Positions 41,957 to 51,520 of a DNA stretch of 64,000 bases are shown here, in pieces. The position numbers and the translations under genes were made by a program. Within the stretch, counting starts at the first letter, position 1, and the number at the start of each line of letters is the position of its first letter. The notes beneath the pieces were generated by a model, which was not told the origin of the DNA, ran no database searches, and worked only from the letters and a program-made list of their open reading frames with translations. Origin of the DNA: Arthrobacter luteolus NBRC 107841 (GTDB lineage Bacteria > Actinomycetota > Actinomycetes > Actinomycetales > Micrococcaceae); NCBI RefSeq assembly GCF_001552075.1, contig NZ_BCQM01000008.1, forward strand, positions 1 through 64,000, given 5' to 3'.

Positions 41957-43291
41957 ATGTCACCCACCTGCCCGGTACCGGGGCCCGGGTATACGGTCGC
42001 CGGAGGGCCCGGCAGCATCCTCGTGGAGTATGACGCCTTGGAGGAGCTGGCCGTCGCGCTGGAGTACGCCGCCGGGCAGATGAGCGTCTTGGCGGATGAC
42101 TTCCGGCGCATCCAGGGGGAAGAGCACGCGCTGATGTGGCTGCAGCCGCCTTCGGCTGCCACAACGGCCCTGGACGAACTCTCCCGGGCCGTGTTTCATC
42201 TGTCCCGGTGCCGGGAGGCTGCCCTGGACAGTGCTGCGGATCTGCGGACTGCCGCAGCCCGCTACCGCGATGCAGAGGGCCGGTCAGAACGGATGAACCG
42301 GGGGGCTGGGCTGATTCCGGCCTTCGCCCTGCTGTGGCTTGGCCGCGGAGCGGGGGGCTTTCCGGAGCGGGCGGTGGTCGAGCGCCTTCCGCTGCGGTTC
42401 ATCGATGCGGGGATCCTGACGCTTGCTGTGGCTGCCGCCTCACCGGGGAGCCACGGGCTGCGCCCCATCACGGTGGAAAAGTCCCCGCAGTCAGGAGCCA
42501 GGATTCCGGTGGACGGCAGTGCGGCAGGCCTCCTGAACCGCAGCGCCGTGCTCCTGGAGGAGAACGATCCGGGCGTTATCGAGGTCCTGCGCATTGACCG
42601 CAGCGGCGGCCCGGTATTTGTGGTTACCCTGCCCGGGACGCAGCCCGGCGGACGTACGGCCGGAGCCAACCCCTTCGACAATTTCGGCAATGCTGAAGGC
42701 CGGGTCCATCAAAGCAGATACATCGCGGCGGCAGTGGCAGAAGCACTGCGGCAGGCGCAGGCCGGGGCAGGGGACGCCGTCATCCTGGTGGGCTACAGCC
42801 AGGGCGGAATCCATGCAGCAAATGCCGCAGGGCAGCTGGAAACCGAGCTGGGAGTTGAAGTCCGCTATGTCCTGACCGCCGGCGCCCCGGCGGGAGACGC
42901 CGAGATGCCGTCCGGCACGCAGGTACTGCACCTGGAACACCAGCAGGATTGGGTCGCCGGGGTGGACGGCACCTCTAACCCGGATACACCAAACCGCACG
43001 ACGATGACCCTCACCGACCCCGTGCCGGGCACCCCGGGCGAGACCGGCGGGCTGGGGCCGGCCCACAAGCTGCCGGTCTATCTCAACGGAGCCGCTTCCG
43101 CCGATGCCAGCTCTGATCCGTCTCTTCGGGCATCGCTGGAAGGGGTGAGCGCAGTGGTGGGAGCCGGGAGCATCGCAACCCGGGAGCTGTACCGGTTCAC
43201 CCGGACACCAACGCGGCCCACGGTAAAGCCGGTCCCCCGCGGGCTGCCGCCCCTGCCGCGTCCGCCGGGACCGCAGCGGCCGCAGCAGTAA
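41957..43291 (+). CDS. Helical-domain fused lipase-like alpha/beta hydrolase
   Basis: A 444-residue protein. Residues 20-110 are a helical bundle resembling WXG100/PPE-type domains, with no signal peptide. Residues 125-150 are hydrophobic. From about 150 an alpha/beta hydrolase fold follows with Val-Gly-Tyr-Ser-Gln-Gly-Gly (nucleophile Ser near 280) and Leu-Gly-Pro-Ala-His-Lys-Leu-Pro as a likely His position. The tail is Pro-rich. The arrangement recalls mycobacterial PE/PPE lipases and suggests a type VII-secreted or surface esterase. It begins two bases after the WXG100-like gene. Substrate unknown. Confidence 0.7.
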   Translation: MSPTCPVPGPGYTVAGGPGSILVEYDALEELAVALEYAAGQMSVLADDFRRIQGEEHALMWLQPPSAATTALDELSRAVFHLSRCREAALDSAADLRTAAARYRDAEGRSERMNRGAGLIPAFALLWLGRGAGGFPERAVVERLPLRFIDAGILTLAVAAASPGSHGLRPITVEKSPQSGARIPVDGSAAGLLNRSAVLLEENDPGVIEVLRIDRSGGPVFVVTLPGTQPGGRTAGANPFDNFGNAEGRVHQSRYIAAAVAEALRQAQAGAGDAVILVGYSQGGIHAANAAGQLETELGVEVRYVLTAGAPAGDAEMPSGTQVLHLEHQQDWVAGVDGTSNPDTPNRTTMTLTDPVPGTPGETGGLGPAHKLPVYLNGAASADASSDPSLRASLEGVSAVVGAGSIATRELYRFTRTPTRPTVKPVPRGLPPLPRPPGPQRPQQ

Positions 43292-43310
43292 AAGCGGGTG
43301 CTTCCCGGAA

Positions 43311-43709
43311 TTATCTCCGGGCGCCCGTCAGGGAACCCACAACCATCGAGATGAGGCTGATAATGATCGAGCCCAGGATGGCGGTCCAGAAGAAGGAATC
43401 CACCTCAAAGTGGACCGGCGTGAAACTGGTCAGCCACGCGGTGAGCATCAGCATGGCTGCATTGATGATGATCGTGAACAGGCCCAGCGTCAGAATGGTC
43501 AACGGCAGTGCCAGCAAGCGGACGATCGGACGGACAAAAGCGTTGACCACGCCGAAGATCAGGCCGATAAAGAGATACGCCAGCACCAGGTCCAGAGTGG
43601 AGTTGCCGGTCGCGGAAGCCCCTTCTTCACCCAGCGTGATGCCGGGGAGGATCCAGCTGGCCGCCCAGAGGGCCAGGGCATTGATGATTATACGAAGCAG
43701 CAGGCGCAT
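43311..43709 (-). CDS. Small membrane protein, phage-holin-4 family type
   Basis: A 132-residue protein with four hydrophobic helices, starting Met-Arg-Leu-Leu-Leu-Arg-Ile-Ile-Ile-Asn-Ala-Leu-Ala. Asn-Ala-Phe-Val-Arg-Pro-Ile-Val-Arg-Leu-Leu-Ala-Leu-Pro-Leu-Thr is the family core. Despite the family name, such proteins are widespread chromosomal membrane proteins and are not evidence for a prophage. A much longer upstream frame overlaps the aminotransferase antisense and is not credible; the ATG at 43709 fits the family's N-terminus. Confidence 0.85.
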   Translation of the reverse strand: MRLLLRIIINALALWAASWILPGITLGEEGASATGNSTLDLVLAYLFIGLIFGVVNAFVRPIVRLLALPLTILTLGLFTIIINAAMLMLTAWLTSFTPVHFEVDSFFWTAILGSIIISLISMVVGSLTGARR

Positions 43710-43811
43710 GGCCCAATGCTGGCACAGGGAAGCCCGGTTCCCAAGACACTGCCGTTCGCAGCTGTGGACTATGTCACACGGGGGTGCCGGAATCAGGCTT
43801 AGTGTTAAGTC

Positions 43812-44951
43812 ATGACCACTACCGAGAATGACATCAACGCTGCTGGAATTCCGGCGCCTGGAATCCGTCCGCGTCCGGTTGTCGACCGGCTGCCGCGATA
43901 TGCCGCCGGCAAGCCGCCGGCCGCGATTGAAGGGCTGCAGAGCTACAAACTTTCGTCCAACGAAAACCCGTTCCCGCCGCTCCCGTCCGTACTGGAGGCC
44001 ATCAGCGCGCACCCGAACGTGAACCGCTACCCGGATCCGCTGTCCACGGCACTCCGGATGGAGCTTGCTGCGTTCCTGGACGTTCCTGCCGAGGACATCG
44101 TGACCGGCGGCGGAAGCCTCGGCGCCCTGAACCAGCTGCTCGCCACCTTCGCGGGACAGAATGAGGACGGCGTTGCTGATGAAGTGATCTACCCGTGGCG
44201 CTCCTTCGAGGCGTATCCCATCAGCGTCGGACTCGCCGGTGCCCGCGATGTCCAGGTACCCCTCCGGGCAGACGGCAGCCACGACCTCGACGCGATGGCC
44301 GCCGCCGTCACCGACCGCACCAAGATGGTGCTCCTCTGCACGCCGAACAATCCCACCGGCCCGGTCCTGGCCAGGGACGAGGTGGAGGCCTTCCTCACCA
44401 AGGTTCCGGAAGACGTGATCGTGGTGATCGACGAGGCCTACGAAGACTTCGTCCGGGATCCCGACGCCGTGGACGGCGTCGACGTATACCGCCGCCATTC
44501 GAACGTGGTGGTCCTGCGGACGTTCTCCAAGGGGGCAGGCCTTGCCGGGCTCCGGGTCGGCTACTCCATCTCGCACCCGCACCTGACCCAGTACCTGCGG
44601 GTCGCGGCGGTGCCGTTTGCTGTTTCGCAGATCGCCGAACAAGCCGCAATCGCTTCCCTGCGCCATCACGATGAAATTGTGGAAAGAATACAAGAACTGG
44701 TGGCTGAGCGGACACGCGTCGTGACCGGCCTCAGGGACCTCGGCTGGGAAATCCCACAGGCTGAAGGCAACTTCGTCTGGCTCAACCTGGGGGAGGATAC
44801 CCCCGAGTTCGCGGCGCTGGCGGAGCAGCAGGCCCTCTCGGTGCGTGCATTCGGCACCGAGGGTATCCGGGTCTCGATCGGAGAAGCCGAAGCGAACACC
44901 CGTTTCCTCGCTCTATGTGCGACCTATACAAAAGGTCCCCGGCTTTCCTAG
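43812..44951 (+). CDS. hisC: Histidinol-phosphate/aromatic aminotransferase
   Basis: PLP-dependent class II aminotransferase of 379 residues. Lys in Arg-Thr-Phe-Ser-Lys-Gly-Ala-Gly-Leu-Ala-Gly-Leu-Arg (about 233-245) binds PLP, Asn-Asn-Pro-Thr-Gly is near 176, and the N-terminal Lys-Leu-Ser-Ser-Asn-Glu-Asn-Pro is typical of HisC/Pat. It lies away from the his operon and directly before the 2-oxo-acid dehydrogenase genes, so it may equally be the aromatic aminotransferase Pat. No Shine-Dalgarno is visible; TAGTGT (43800-43805) six bases upstream of the ATG suggests a leaderless mRNA. Confidence 0.85.
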   Translation: MTTTENDINAAGIPAPGIRPRPVVDRLPRYAAGKPPAAIEGLQSYKLSSNENPFPPLPSVLEAISAHPNVNRYPDPLSTALRMELAAFLDVPAEDIVTGGGSLGALNQLLATFAGQNEDGVADEVIYPWRSFEAYPISVGLAGARDVQVPLRADGSHDLDAMAAAVTDRTKMVLLCTPNNPTGPVLARDEVEAFLTKVPEDVIVVIDEAYEDFVRDPDAVDGVDVYRRHSNVVVLRTFSKGAGLAGLRVGYSISHPHLTQYLRVAAVPFAVSQIAEQAAIASLRHHDEIVERIQELVAERTRVVTGLRDLGWEIPQAEGNFVWLNLGEDTPEFAALAEQQALSVRAFGTEGIRVSIGEAEANTRFLALCATYTKGPRLS

Positions 44952-45093
44952 CGTGTCTTAAGTGCTTGTGTGATCCCTGCCCTCGTTAGGCTGTGTGGAG
45001 TAACTTCCACGTATATGTCTTGTCAGGTACTTATTCCTGCGCAGGTATATTTCTAGCGGGGCAGGGTCGCAAACCCGCCCGGCGAGGAGAGGT

Positions 45094-46302
45094 ATGGCCT
45101 TGGAACAACTGCCCGCCAGCGAATTCGATTCGGCGGAGCTGGACGATTCCCTCATGCGCGCTGCCGGCAGCCCGCCGGACGGAATGGTCCAGCTGCTGTC
45201 ACCGGACGGCGTCCGTACCGGCCATGAGCTCTACGGACGGTACGCCGAAGACATCGACGGCGAGGCGCTGCGTTCCTTCTACCGGGATATGTTCCTGATC
45301 CGCCGCTTTGACACCGAGGCCACTGCGCTCCAGCGCCAGGGTGAACTGGTGATGTGGGTTCCACTGACCGGCCAGGAAGGCGCCCAGATTGGCTCCGGCC
45401 GCGCCCTGGCAGCGCAGGACTACGTGTTCCCCACCTACCGGGAACACGGAGTCGCGCTGACCCGCGGCCTTGAGCTGTCCCACCTCCTGAGGCGGTTCCG
45501 CGGCATCTCCCATGGCGGATGGGACCCGCGGGAAGCCAATTTCCACCTCTACACCCTGGTGCTCGCGGCTCAGGTGCCGCACGCCGTCGGCTACGCCATG
45601 GGTATGGCACGGGACCAGAAACTGGATCCGTCGCAGCCCGCCGGAGCAACCGTGGCCTACTTCGGCGACGGTGCCAGTTCCGAGGGAGACGTCCACGAGT
45701 CGATGGTCTTCGCCGCGTCCTACGACGCCCCGGTGGTCTTCTTCTGCCAGAACAACCACTGGGCCATCTCGGTGCCGACCGAAGTCCAGTCCCGCATCCC
45801 ACTGGCCAACCGGGCCCAGGGATACGGGTTCCCGGGTATCCGGGTGGACGGCAACGACGTCCTGGCCGTGCACGCCGTCACCAGGTGGGCACTCGAACAC
45901 GCACGCGCCGGCAAGGGCCCGGTGCTGATCGAGGCCTTTACCTACCGCATGAGCGCGCACACCACCGCAGACGACCCCACCAAATACCGGGTCTCCGCCG
46001 ACGAGGAAGCGTGGATCGGGCGCGATCCGCTGAGCCGGCTGGAAAAGCACCTGCGTGCCAGCGGAGCCGCGGACGAGGCGTACTTCGCTGCCCTGGCAGC
46101 CGAGGGCGACGAACTGGCAGCCAAGCTGCGGGCCGACGTGCAGGCCATGGAACCGCCGGCGTTTGAGGAGTCGTTTGCGGGTGTCTACGCGGAACCTCAT
46201 GCGCTGATCAATGAGGAACGGGCCTTCCACAGGTCCTACGAAGCCGGCTTTGCCGATACGGAACACATCACGGAAGACAACGCGAAGGAGGCCGGCGCAT
46301 GA
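45094..46302 (+). CDS. pdhA: 2-oxo-acid dehydrogenase E1 alpha subunit
   Basis: Alpha subunit (402 residues) of the thiamin-diphosphate E1 component, acting on pyruvate or branched-chain 2-oxo acids. The ThDP/Mg motif is Gly-Asp-Gly-Ala-Ser-Ser-Glu-Gly-Asp (about 191-199) with Gln-Asn-Asn-His-Trp-Ala-Ile-Ser following. Tyr-Arg-Met-Ser-Ala-His-Thr-Thr-Ala-Asp-Asp is the phosphorylation-loop region. The substrate class is not decided by motifs; many actinobacterial homologues are branched-chain dehydrogenases. GGAGAGG precedes the ATG. It overlaps the beta-subunit gene by four bases. Confidence 0.9.
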   Translation: MALEQLPASEFDSAELDDSLMRAAGSPPDGMVQLLSPDGVRTGHELYGRYAEDIDGEALRSFYRDMFLIRRFDTEATALQRQGELVMWVPLTGQEGAQIGSGRALAAQDYVFPTYREHGVALTRGLELSHLLRRFRGISHGGWDPREANFHLYTLVLAAQVPHAVGYAMGMARDQKLDPSQPAGATVAYFGDGASSEGDVHESMVFAASYDAPVVFFCQNNHWAISVPTEVQSRIPLANRAQGYGFPGIRVDGNDVLAVHAVTRWALEHARAGKGPVLIEAFTYRMSAHTTADDPTKYRVSADEEAWIGRDPLSRLEKHLRASGAADEAYFAALAAEGDELAAKLRADVQAMEPPAFEESFAGVYAEPHALINEERAFHRSYEAGFADTEHITEDNAKEAGA

Positions 46303-47279
46303 GCACCATGACCATGACCATGGCCAAGGCCATCAACGCGGGTCTGCGGGCGGGCCTCGCCAACAACCCCAAGGCACTGCTGATGGGTGAGGATATTGGC
46401 TCCCTCGGCGGGGTATACCGGGTCACCGAGGGGCTCAAGGCGGAATTCGGCGCTGACCGGGTGGTGGACACCCCGCTGGCGGAATCCGGCATTATCGGCA
46501 CGGCGATCGGCCTGGCGCTGCGCGGCTACCGGCCGGTCTGCGAAATCCAGTTCGACGGATTCGTGTTCCCCGGGTTCAACCAGATCACCACCCAGCTGGC
46601 CAAGATGTACTCCCGCAGCGACGGCGCGCTCAGCGCTCCCGTCGTCATCCGCATCCCGTACGGAGGCGGAATCGGCTCGATCGAGCATCACTCCGAGTCC
46701 CCGGAAGCCCTGTTCGCTCACACGGCCGGGCTGCGCATCCTCACGCCCTCCAGCCCCCAGGACGGCTACTGGATGATCCAGCAGGCCATGCAGGGCAAGG
46801 ACCCGGTCATCGTCTTCGAACCCAAGCGCCGCTACTGGCTCAAGGGCGAAGTGGACACCACTGCGCCGTCGGGCGACCCGTACACGGCCCAGATTCTGCG
46901 GGAGGGGACGGACGCCACCATCGTCGCCTACGGACCCCTGGTGCCGGTGGCCCTGGCGGCCGCGAACGCTGCCGAGGAAGACGGACGCAGCATCGAAGTC
47001 ATCGATCTGCGCTCCATCTCGCCGATCGACTTCGACACCGTCACAGAATCCGTGCGCCGCACCGGGCGGCTTATTGTGACGCACGAAGCCCCGACTTTCG
47101 GCGGGATCGGCGGAGAAATCGCGGCACGCATCACGGAGCGGGCCTTCCTGCACCTGGAAGCCCCAGTCATCCGCGTAGGCGGCTTCCACATGCCCTACCC
47201 GGTGGCCGCCGTCGAGGAGCACTACCTGCCGAACATCGACCGGCTGATGGACGCCCTCGACACCGCGTTCTCCTACTAG
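46299..47279 (+). CDS. 2-oxo-acid dehydrogenase E1 beta subunit
   Basis: Beta subunit (326 residues) of the same E1 component. [10 protein letters not shown] (about 29-38) holds the glutamate that activates the ThDP aminopyrimidine. Asp-Thr-Pro-Leu-Ala-Glu-Ser-Gly-Ile near 59 and Arg-Ile-Pro-Tyr-Gly-Gly-Gly-Ile near 121 are typical. The ATGA overlap with the alpha gene ensures equal synthesis. The E2 gene begins about 60 bases downstream. Confidence 0.93.
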   Translation: MSTMTMTMAKAINAGLRAGLANNPKALLMGEDIGSLGGVYRVTEGLKAEFGADRVVDTPLAESGIIGTAIGLALRGYRPVCEIQFDGFVFPGFNQITTQLAKMYSRSDGALSAPVVIRIPYGGGIGSIEHHSESPEALFAHTAGLRILTPSSPQDGYWMIQQAMQGKDPVIVFEPKRRYWLKGEVDTTAPSGDPYTAQILREGTDATIVAYGPLVPVALAAANAAEEDGRSIEVIDLRSISPIDFDTVTESVRRTGRLIVTHEAPTFGGIGGEIAARITERAFLHLEAPVIRVGGFHMPYPVAAVEEHYLPNIDRLMDALDTAFSY

Positions 47280-47341
47280 CCAGCCGGCCCCTGACATCCT
47301 CCATCCCGCCGGTGCGCCGGCCAACGCCAGATCGAGATTCC

Positions 47342-48829
47342 ATGACTGAGAAAACGTTCAACCTGCCCGACGTCGGCGAGGGACTCACTGAAGCCGAGAT
47401 CGTCCAGTGGAAGGTCAAGGAAGGCGACACCGTCGCGATCAATGACGTGATCGTGGAAATCGAGACGGCTAAGTCCCTGGTGGAACTGCCGTCCCCGTTC
47501 GCCGGGACTGTCACCGGCCTCCTCGTGCAGGAGGGACAGACCGTGGACGTCGGCACCCCGATTTTCCAGGTCTCCTCCGGCGCACCGGCAGAGTCAGCGG
47601 CCAAGCCCCCGGCCCCCGCAGCACCGGCGGCAGCTCCGGCAGGCAATGACAGCCCGCCGTCGTCCTCCCTCACCGGCAGCGGCCCCAAGGCGGACGCCGT
47701 CACGCGCCGTCCCCGGCGCGCGGGCGTCCCAGCTCCGGCCCAGGATGCACAGGCGGCCCCGCAGGCGGCCCCTGAGGCCGCGCCGGCGTCCCCGGAGTCG
47801 GCATCCCCGGAGTCGGCATCCCCGGCGGTCTCCGCCGGCACGGCCGCCACCGGGGCGTCCGAAACCCAGCAGCCGGCCCGCCAGGATCCGCGGACCCAGG
47901 CCGTCGCCACAGCCGGAGCAGCCGTCCAAGACCGCCTCAACCAGCTGCTCCAGCGCGTCCTCGCGAAGCCGCCGGTCCGCAAGGCGGCGAAGGACCTCGG
48001 GATCAACCTGGCAGACGTTCCGGCCACCGGAGCCGGGGGAGAGGTCACCAAGCAGGACTTGATCAGCTACCAGGCCCAGCGCGAGTCGGAACAGGACTCG
48101 GCAGATACCTTCTGGTCACCCGCCACAAAACCGCAGGAACGCAGGATCGAGCGCATCCCGGTCAAGGGCGTCCGCAAGGCCACAGCGAAAGCAATGGTGG
48201 ACAGCGCCTTCACCGCCCCGCATGTGAGCATCTTCGTGGACGTGGATGCCTCCCGGACCATGGAGTTCGTCAAGCGGCTGAAGGTCTCGCGGGACTTTGA
48301 GGGCATCAAGGTCTCCCCGCTGCTGATCCTGGCCAAGGCCGTAATCTGGGCCGCGGCCCGCAACCCCTCCGTCAACGCCACCTGGGCGGAGGACGAGATC
48401 CATGTAAAGCACTTCATGAACCTCGGCATTGCGGCGGCTACCCCGCGGGGCCTGATGGTTCCGAACATCAAGGACGCCCAGGACCTCTCACTGAAGGAAC
48501 TGGCCATCGCGCTGAACAACCTCGCAACCACGGCCAGGGCGGGCAAAACCCCGCCGGCCGACATGCGCGGTGGAACGCTGACGATCACCAACATCGGCGC
48601 CCTGGGCATCGACACCGGTACTCCGATCATCAACCCCGGAGAGGTCGCGATCGTCGCCTTCGGCACCATCAAGCAGAAGCCCTGGGTGCTCGACGGCGAG
48701 GTCATCCCGCGCTGGATCACCACCCTGGGCGGTTCATTCGACCACCGGGTAGTGGACGGGGACCTGTCCGCCCGCTTTATGGCCGACGTCGCTGCCATCC
48801 TGGAGGAACCTGCCCTGCTGCTGGACTAG
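47342..48829 (+). CDS. Dihydrolipoamide acyltransferase E2 component
   Basis: A 495-residue acyltransferase core. Residues 3-78 form one lipoyl domain with the lipoylated Lys in Glu-Ile-Glu-Thr-Ala-Lys-Ser. An Ala/Pro/Ser-rich linker follows (about 80-195, including a short Pro-Glu-Ser-Ala-Ser repeat). A peripheral-subunit-binding domain lies near 200-240 ([12 protein letters not shown]), and the catalytic domain ends in His-Arg-Val-Val-Asp-Gly. A single lipoyl domain is more typical of branched-chain complexes. No E3 (lpd) gene is in the window. The start is the ATG of Met-Thr-Glu-Lys-Thr; a longer frame adds only ten odd residues. Confidence 0.93.
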   Translation: MTEKTFNLPDVGEGLTEAEIVQWKVKEGDTVAINDVIVEIETAKSLVELPSPFAGTVTGLLVQEGQTVDVGTPIFQVSSGAPAESAAKPPAPAAPAAAPAGNDSPPSSSLTGSGPKADAVTRRPRRAGVPAPAQDAQAAPQAAPEAAPASPESASPESASPAVSAGTAATGASETQQPARQDPRTQAVATAGAAVQDRLNQLLQRVLAKPPVRKAAKDLGINLADVPATGAGGEVTKQDLISYQAQRESEQDSADTFWSPATKPQERRIERIPVKGVRKATAKAMVDSAFTAPHVSIFVDVDASRTMEFVKRLKVSRDFEGIKVSPLLILAKAVIWAAARNPSVNATWAEDEIHVKHFMNLGIAAATPRGLMVPNIKDAQDLSLKELAIALNNLATTARAGKTPPADMRGGTLTITNIGALGIDTGTPIINPGEVAIVAFGTIKQKPWVLDGEVIPRWITTLGGSFDHRVVDGDLSARFMADVAAILEEPALLLD

Positions 48830-48859
48830 GCTCGAGGGCAAGGCAACGATCGGAGCAGC

Positions 48860-49066
48860 ATGGCAATGAACCCAGGACCCGGCGGCAGCGGCGGCGGACC
48901 CAAGATTGACTGGAAGCGGACGCTGTGGATCCTCGTGGGCGCCTTCATCGTCTCCAGCCTGCTGATTATCCTTTTCCCTGGCCTCGGCACGCTCTGGCGC
49001 CTGGCCATCATGGCACTGCTCTTTGTGCTCGTGGTGCCCCTGGTGGACAAGCGGCGCCGGAAATAG
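48860..49066 (+). CDS. Small membrane protein
   Basis: A 68-residue protein with a Gly-rich N-terminus, two hydrophobic helices (about 23-43 and 46-62) and a basic Lys-Arg-Arg-Arg-Lys end. No family recognised. It follows the E2 gene by 30 bases with a GGAGCAGC stretch before the ATG, so it is probably co-transcribed with the dehydrogenase genes. Confidence 0.6.
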   Translation: MAMNPGPGGSGGGPKIDWKRTLWILVGAFIVSSLLIILFPGLGTLWRLAIMALLFVLVVPLVDKRRRK

Positions 49067-49096
49067 CAGGCCTGCCGCCCCGGGGAGAGCTTCGGG

Positions 49097-50389
49097 CTAG
49101 GCGGCCGGGCCCGCAACGGCCCGGCGGATCACCGGAGCGAGCCGGCGGACGCCCTCGGCGATGTCCTCGGGTGACACCGCGCTGAAGGCCAGCCGCAGCT
49201 GGGAGCTCGGGGCATCACCCGGGGTGAAGGCGGCCCCGGGGATGAAGACCACCCCGGCGTCGATGGCTTCGGTCAGCAGCGGATACGTGTCGGTGCCGTC
49301 GGGCAGGCTTACCCAGATGAAGAAGCCGCCGTCCGGTACCGTCCAGGTCACGCCGTCGGGCATGTGATCGCCGAGTGCGTTGAGCATGGCGGTGCAGCGT
49401 TCGGCGTAGAAAGTCCGTGAGGCCTCCACACGCCCCATCCAGTCGAAGTCCCGAAGGTACGCTGCGGTAATCATCTGCGTCAGGGGCGAGGGGCAGAGCA
49501 CCACGGCCTCGCAGGCCAGGTAGAAGCGGCGGAACAGATGCTTGGGCACCAGCGCCCAGCCCAGCCGGAGGCCCGGCGCGAAAATCTTGGAGAAGGAACC
49601 GAGGTACAGCACGTCCTCGGGGTTCGCGGCACGGAGCGGAACCAGCGGTTCCCCGTCGAAGCGCAGCAGCCCGTAGGGGTTGTCTTCGAGCACCAGGATG
49701 TTGTTCTCCCGGCAGATGCGGACGACGGCGTCCCGGCGCTCCGCGGAGAGGGTGATCCCGCTGGGATTGTTGAAGCTGGGGATGGTGTAGAGGAACTTGA
49801 TCCGTTTCCCGGCTTCCCGGAGGGCCTGGATCCGTTCTTCGAGCGCCGATGGGATGAGCCCGTCGGAGTCCATGGAGACCGGCTGCAGGTCCACTTCGTA
49901 GGCCTCAAAGGCATTCAGTGCGCCCACGTAGGTCGGATCCTCACAGAGCACCACGTCGCCGGGATTGCAGAACACCTTGGCGGCCACGTCCTGTGCGGAC
50001 TGGGAACCGGTGGTGATGACGATGTCTGCCGGGTCAGCGTCCATGATCCCTTCGGCAGCCATGACCTCGCAGGCCAGTTCCCGCAGCTCCTGCAGGCCCT
50101 GGCCCGGACCGTACTGAAGGGCGGCCAGGCCGTGATTGCGGATGATGTCCGCGGACACATCGGCCAGCTGGTCCAGGGGGAGCGACTGGAGGTAGGGGCT
50201 TCCTCCTGCCAGGGAAATCAGGCCCGGCTGGATCGAAATGTCGAAAACATCCCGGACAGCCGACTGCTTGATGTGGAAGGCCCGGTCTGAGAGCAGCTCA
50301 TGGTGCCGGTGGGCGGAATCGGTGGCCCGGTCCAGGGCCACCTGTGCTTCCGGGGTCAGCGAAGATCCCGTGGTTTCCTCGAAAGTCAT
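49097..50389 (-). CDS. PLP-dependent aminotransferase, class I/II (MocR/LysN-like)
   Basis: A 430-residue fold-type I aminotransferase without a DNA-binding domain. The PLP Lys is in Gly-Ser-Phe-Ser-Lys-Ile-Phe-Ala-Pro-Gly-Leu-Arg (about 272). Gln-Tyr-Gly-Pro-Gly-Gln-Gly near 92, Pro-Ser-Phe-Asn-Asn-Pro-Ser-Gly near 202 and Glu-Asp-Asn-Pro-Tyr near 235 match the 2-aminoadipate/valine-pyruvate aminotransferase branch. The amino acid substrate is open. It begins 45 bases after the LuxR-type regulator on the same strand, with an inverted repeat across its start codon, so it may be regulated with that gene. Confidence 0.92.
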   Translation of the reverse strand: MTFEETTGSSLTPEAQVALDRATDSAHRHHELLSDRAFHIKQSAVRDVFDISIQPGLISLAGGSPYLQSLPLDQLADVSADIIRNHGLAALQYGPGQGLQELRELACEVMAAEGIMDADPADIVITTGSQSAQDVAAKVFCNPGDVVLCEDPTYVGALNAFEAYEVDLQPVSMDSDGLIPSALEERIQALREAGKRIKFLYTIPSFNNPSGITLSAERRDAVVRICRENNILVLEDNPYGLLRFDGEPLVPLRAANPEDVLYLGSFSKIFAPGLRLGWALVPKHLFRRFYLACEAVVLCPSPLTQMITAAYLRDFDWMGRVEASRTFYAERCTAMLNALGDHMPDGVTWTVPDGGFFIWVSLPDGTDTYPLLTEAIDAGVVFIPGAAFTPGDAPSSQLRLAFSAVSPEDIAEGVRRLAPVIRRAVAGPAA

Positions 50390-50404
50390 GCCACATCATG
50401 GCAT
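50388..50404. promoter_or_regulatory. Inverted repeat at aminotransferase start
   Basis: ATGCCA-CATCA-TGGCAT, a perfect 6-5-6 inverted repeat overlapping the minus-strand start codon. The same hexamer occurs in the repeat at the start of the neighbouring regulator. Confidence 0.5.
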
Positions 50405-50434
50405 CGGAGTTGACTGGGAAGCAACACGTGTTTT

Positions 50435-51520
50435 CTAGATCCAGCCGGCTTTATGCGCCTTCACGCCGGCTTGGAACCGGCTTTCGGCCTTCAGTTCCTC
50501 GAGCATCCAGGCGATATGGCGCCGGCAGGTCCGCACACTGATTCCCACCCGGCGGGCGATCACTTCGTCGGAGTGCCCTGAGGCCAGTCCTGCCAGGACC
50601 GACCGCTGGGTGCTGTTGAGCCCGGCCTTGCCCGGATCTTCGTCGAGGAAGGGTTCCGCGAGGCTCCAGGCGAACTCGAAGAGCATGGCGAACAAACCGA
50701 TCAGGTTCGGGTCGCGGATGACCAGGCCCGCACGGTCATAGCTGTGCAGCTGCCGGGCCACCACCGCCACCTTGTCATCGAAAATCAGGGTGCGGAGGGG
50801 GACATAGGGCAAGGTCCGGAACTCGCCGCCGGCACCGCTGATCATTTCCACGGCCTTGCGGGTGGGCACATGGTCCCGGGTGCTGGCGTGATAGAGCGTC
50901 TGCCGCCGGACGCCGGCGCGAAGCAGGTCCAGGTCCTTCTGGACGCTTTCCTCTTGGAAGTCCGCGTTGGAGCCGTGCCCGGGCCGGGCGATCAGCACCC
51001 GGTCGGATGCCGAGCGGCCGTACTCGATGAGGACGCGCTGCACCTGCTCCGGATCTTCCAGCACTTCAACGGAGGCATCGGCCGCCGCCTGCTTTCTGGC
51101 TTCGGTAAAGGTGGGCACCAGGCTGGCCAGCTCCCGGCGTTTGGCACCAATGCGGGAGCGCAGTTCCAGCATGGCGCGTTCATCCGGGTCCACGAGTTCC
51201 GCGAGTGCGACGTCGGGGGACACCGCTGTGTAGATGGGAGCGTCCGTTCCTTCCGCAAAGAGCAGGCAGCGGGCGCGGAGCTCATCGACTGCCTGGTCGA
51301 TGGAACGCGTGGTGTACCCCAGGGCGTCCGAGGCTTCGGCCGGGGTCCAGCCAGGGTGGGCGACCGCATAGCGGTAGACCTCAACCGACACCTGATCAAG
51401 CACCTTATCCTCCTCAAGCCGCGGTGTACGGGCCGTTGCATCTGTCAGCGCCGGCGGGTTGCCATCCCAGCAAGGGCAAAGCGTTCCCGGGTCGAAATTG
51501 GAACCCGGAGAAAATGACAT
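50435..51520 (-). CDS. LuxR-type regulator with TrmB-like N-terminus
   Basis: A 361-residue transcription factor. A winged-helix-like segment lies at about 40-95 (Val-Tyr-Arg-Tyr-Ala-Val-Ala-His-Pro-Gly-Trp-Thr-Pro-Ala-Glu-Ala-Ser-Asp-Ala-Leu then Ala-Val-Asp-Glu-Leu), a central alpha/beta sensory region at 100-290 and a C-terminal LuxR helix-turn-helix at 300-361 (Leu-Ala-Gly-Leu-Ala-Ser-Gly-His-Ser-Asp-Glu-Val-Ile-Ala-Arg-Arg-Val-Gly-Ile-Ser). No receiver or autoinducer domain is seen, so it is an orphan LuxR. It is divergent from the 17-codon peptide gene and its probable modifying protein; it is the likely switch of that locus. The exact start may lie a few codons later. Confidence 0.85.
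   Translation of the reverse strand: MSFSPGSNFDPGTLCPCWDGNPPALTDATARTPRLEEDKVLDQVSVEVYRYAVAHPGWTPAEASDALGYTTRSIDQAVDELRARCLLFAEGTDAPIYTAVSPDVALAELVDPDERAMLELRSRIGAKRRELASLVPTFTEARKQAAADASVEVLEDPEQVQRVLIEYGRSASDRVLIARPGHGSNADFQEESVQKDLDLLRAGVRRQTLYHASTRDHVPTRKAVEMISGAGGEFRTLPYVPLRTLIFDDKVAVVARQLHSYDRAGLVIRDPNLIGLFAMLFEFAWSLAEPFLDEDPGKAGLNSTQRSVLAGLASGHSDEVIARRVGISVRTCRRHIAWMLEELKAESRFQAGVKAHKAGWI

Noticed and set aside
43311-43709. Prophage remnant based on the holin-family protein
   Set aside because: No other phage gene, integrase or attachment site is near; this membrane-protein family is ordinary in actinobacterial chromosomes.
43710-44693. Upstream extension of the minus-strand small membrane protein
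   Set aside because: The extra 328 residues overlap the aminotransferase antisense and precede the natural family N-terminus at 43709.
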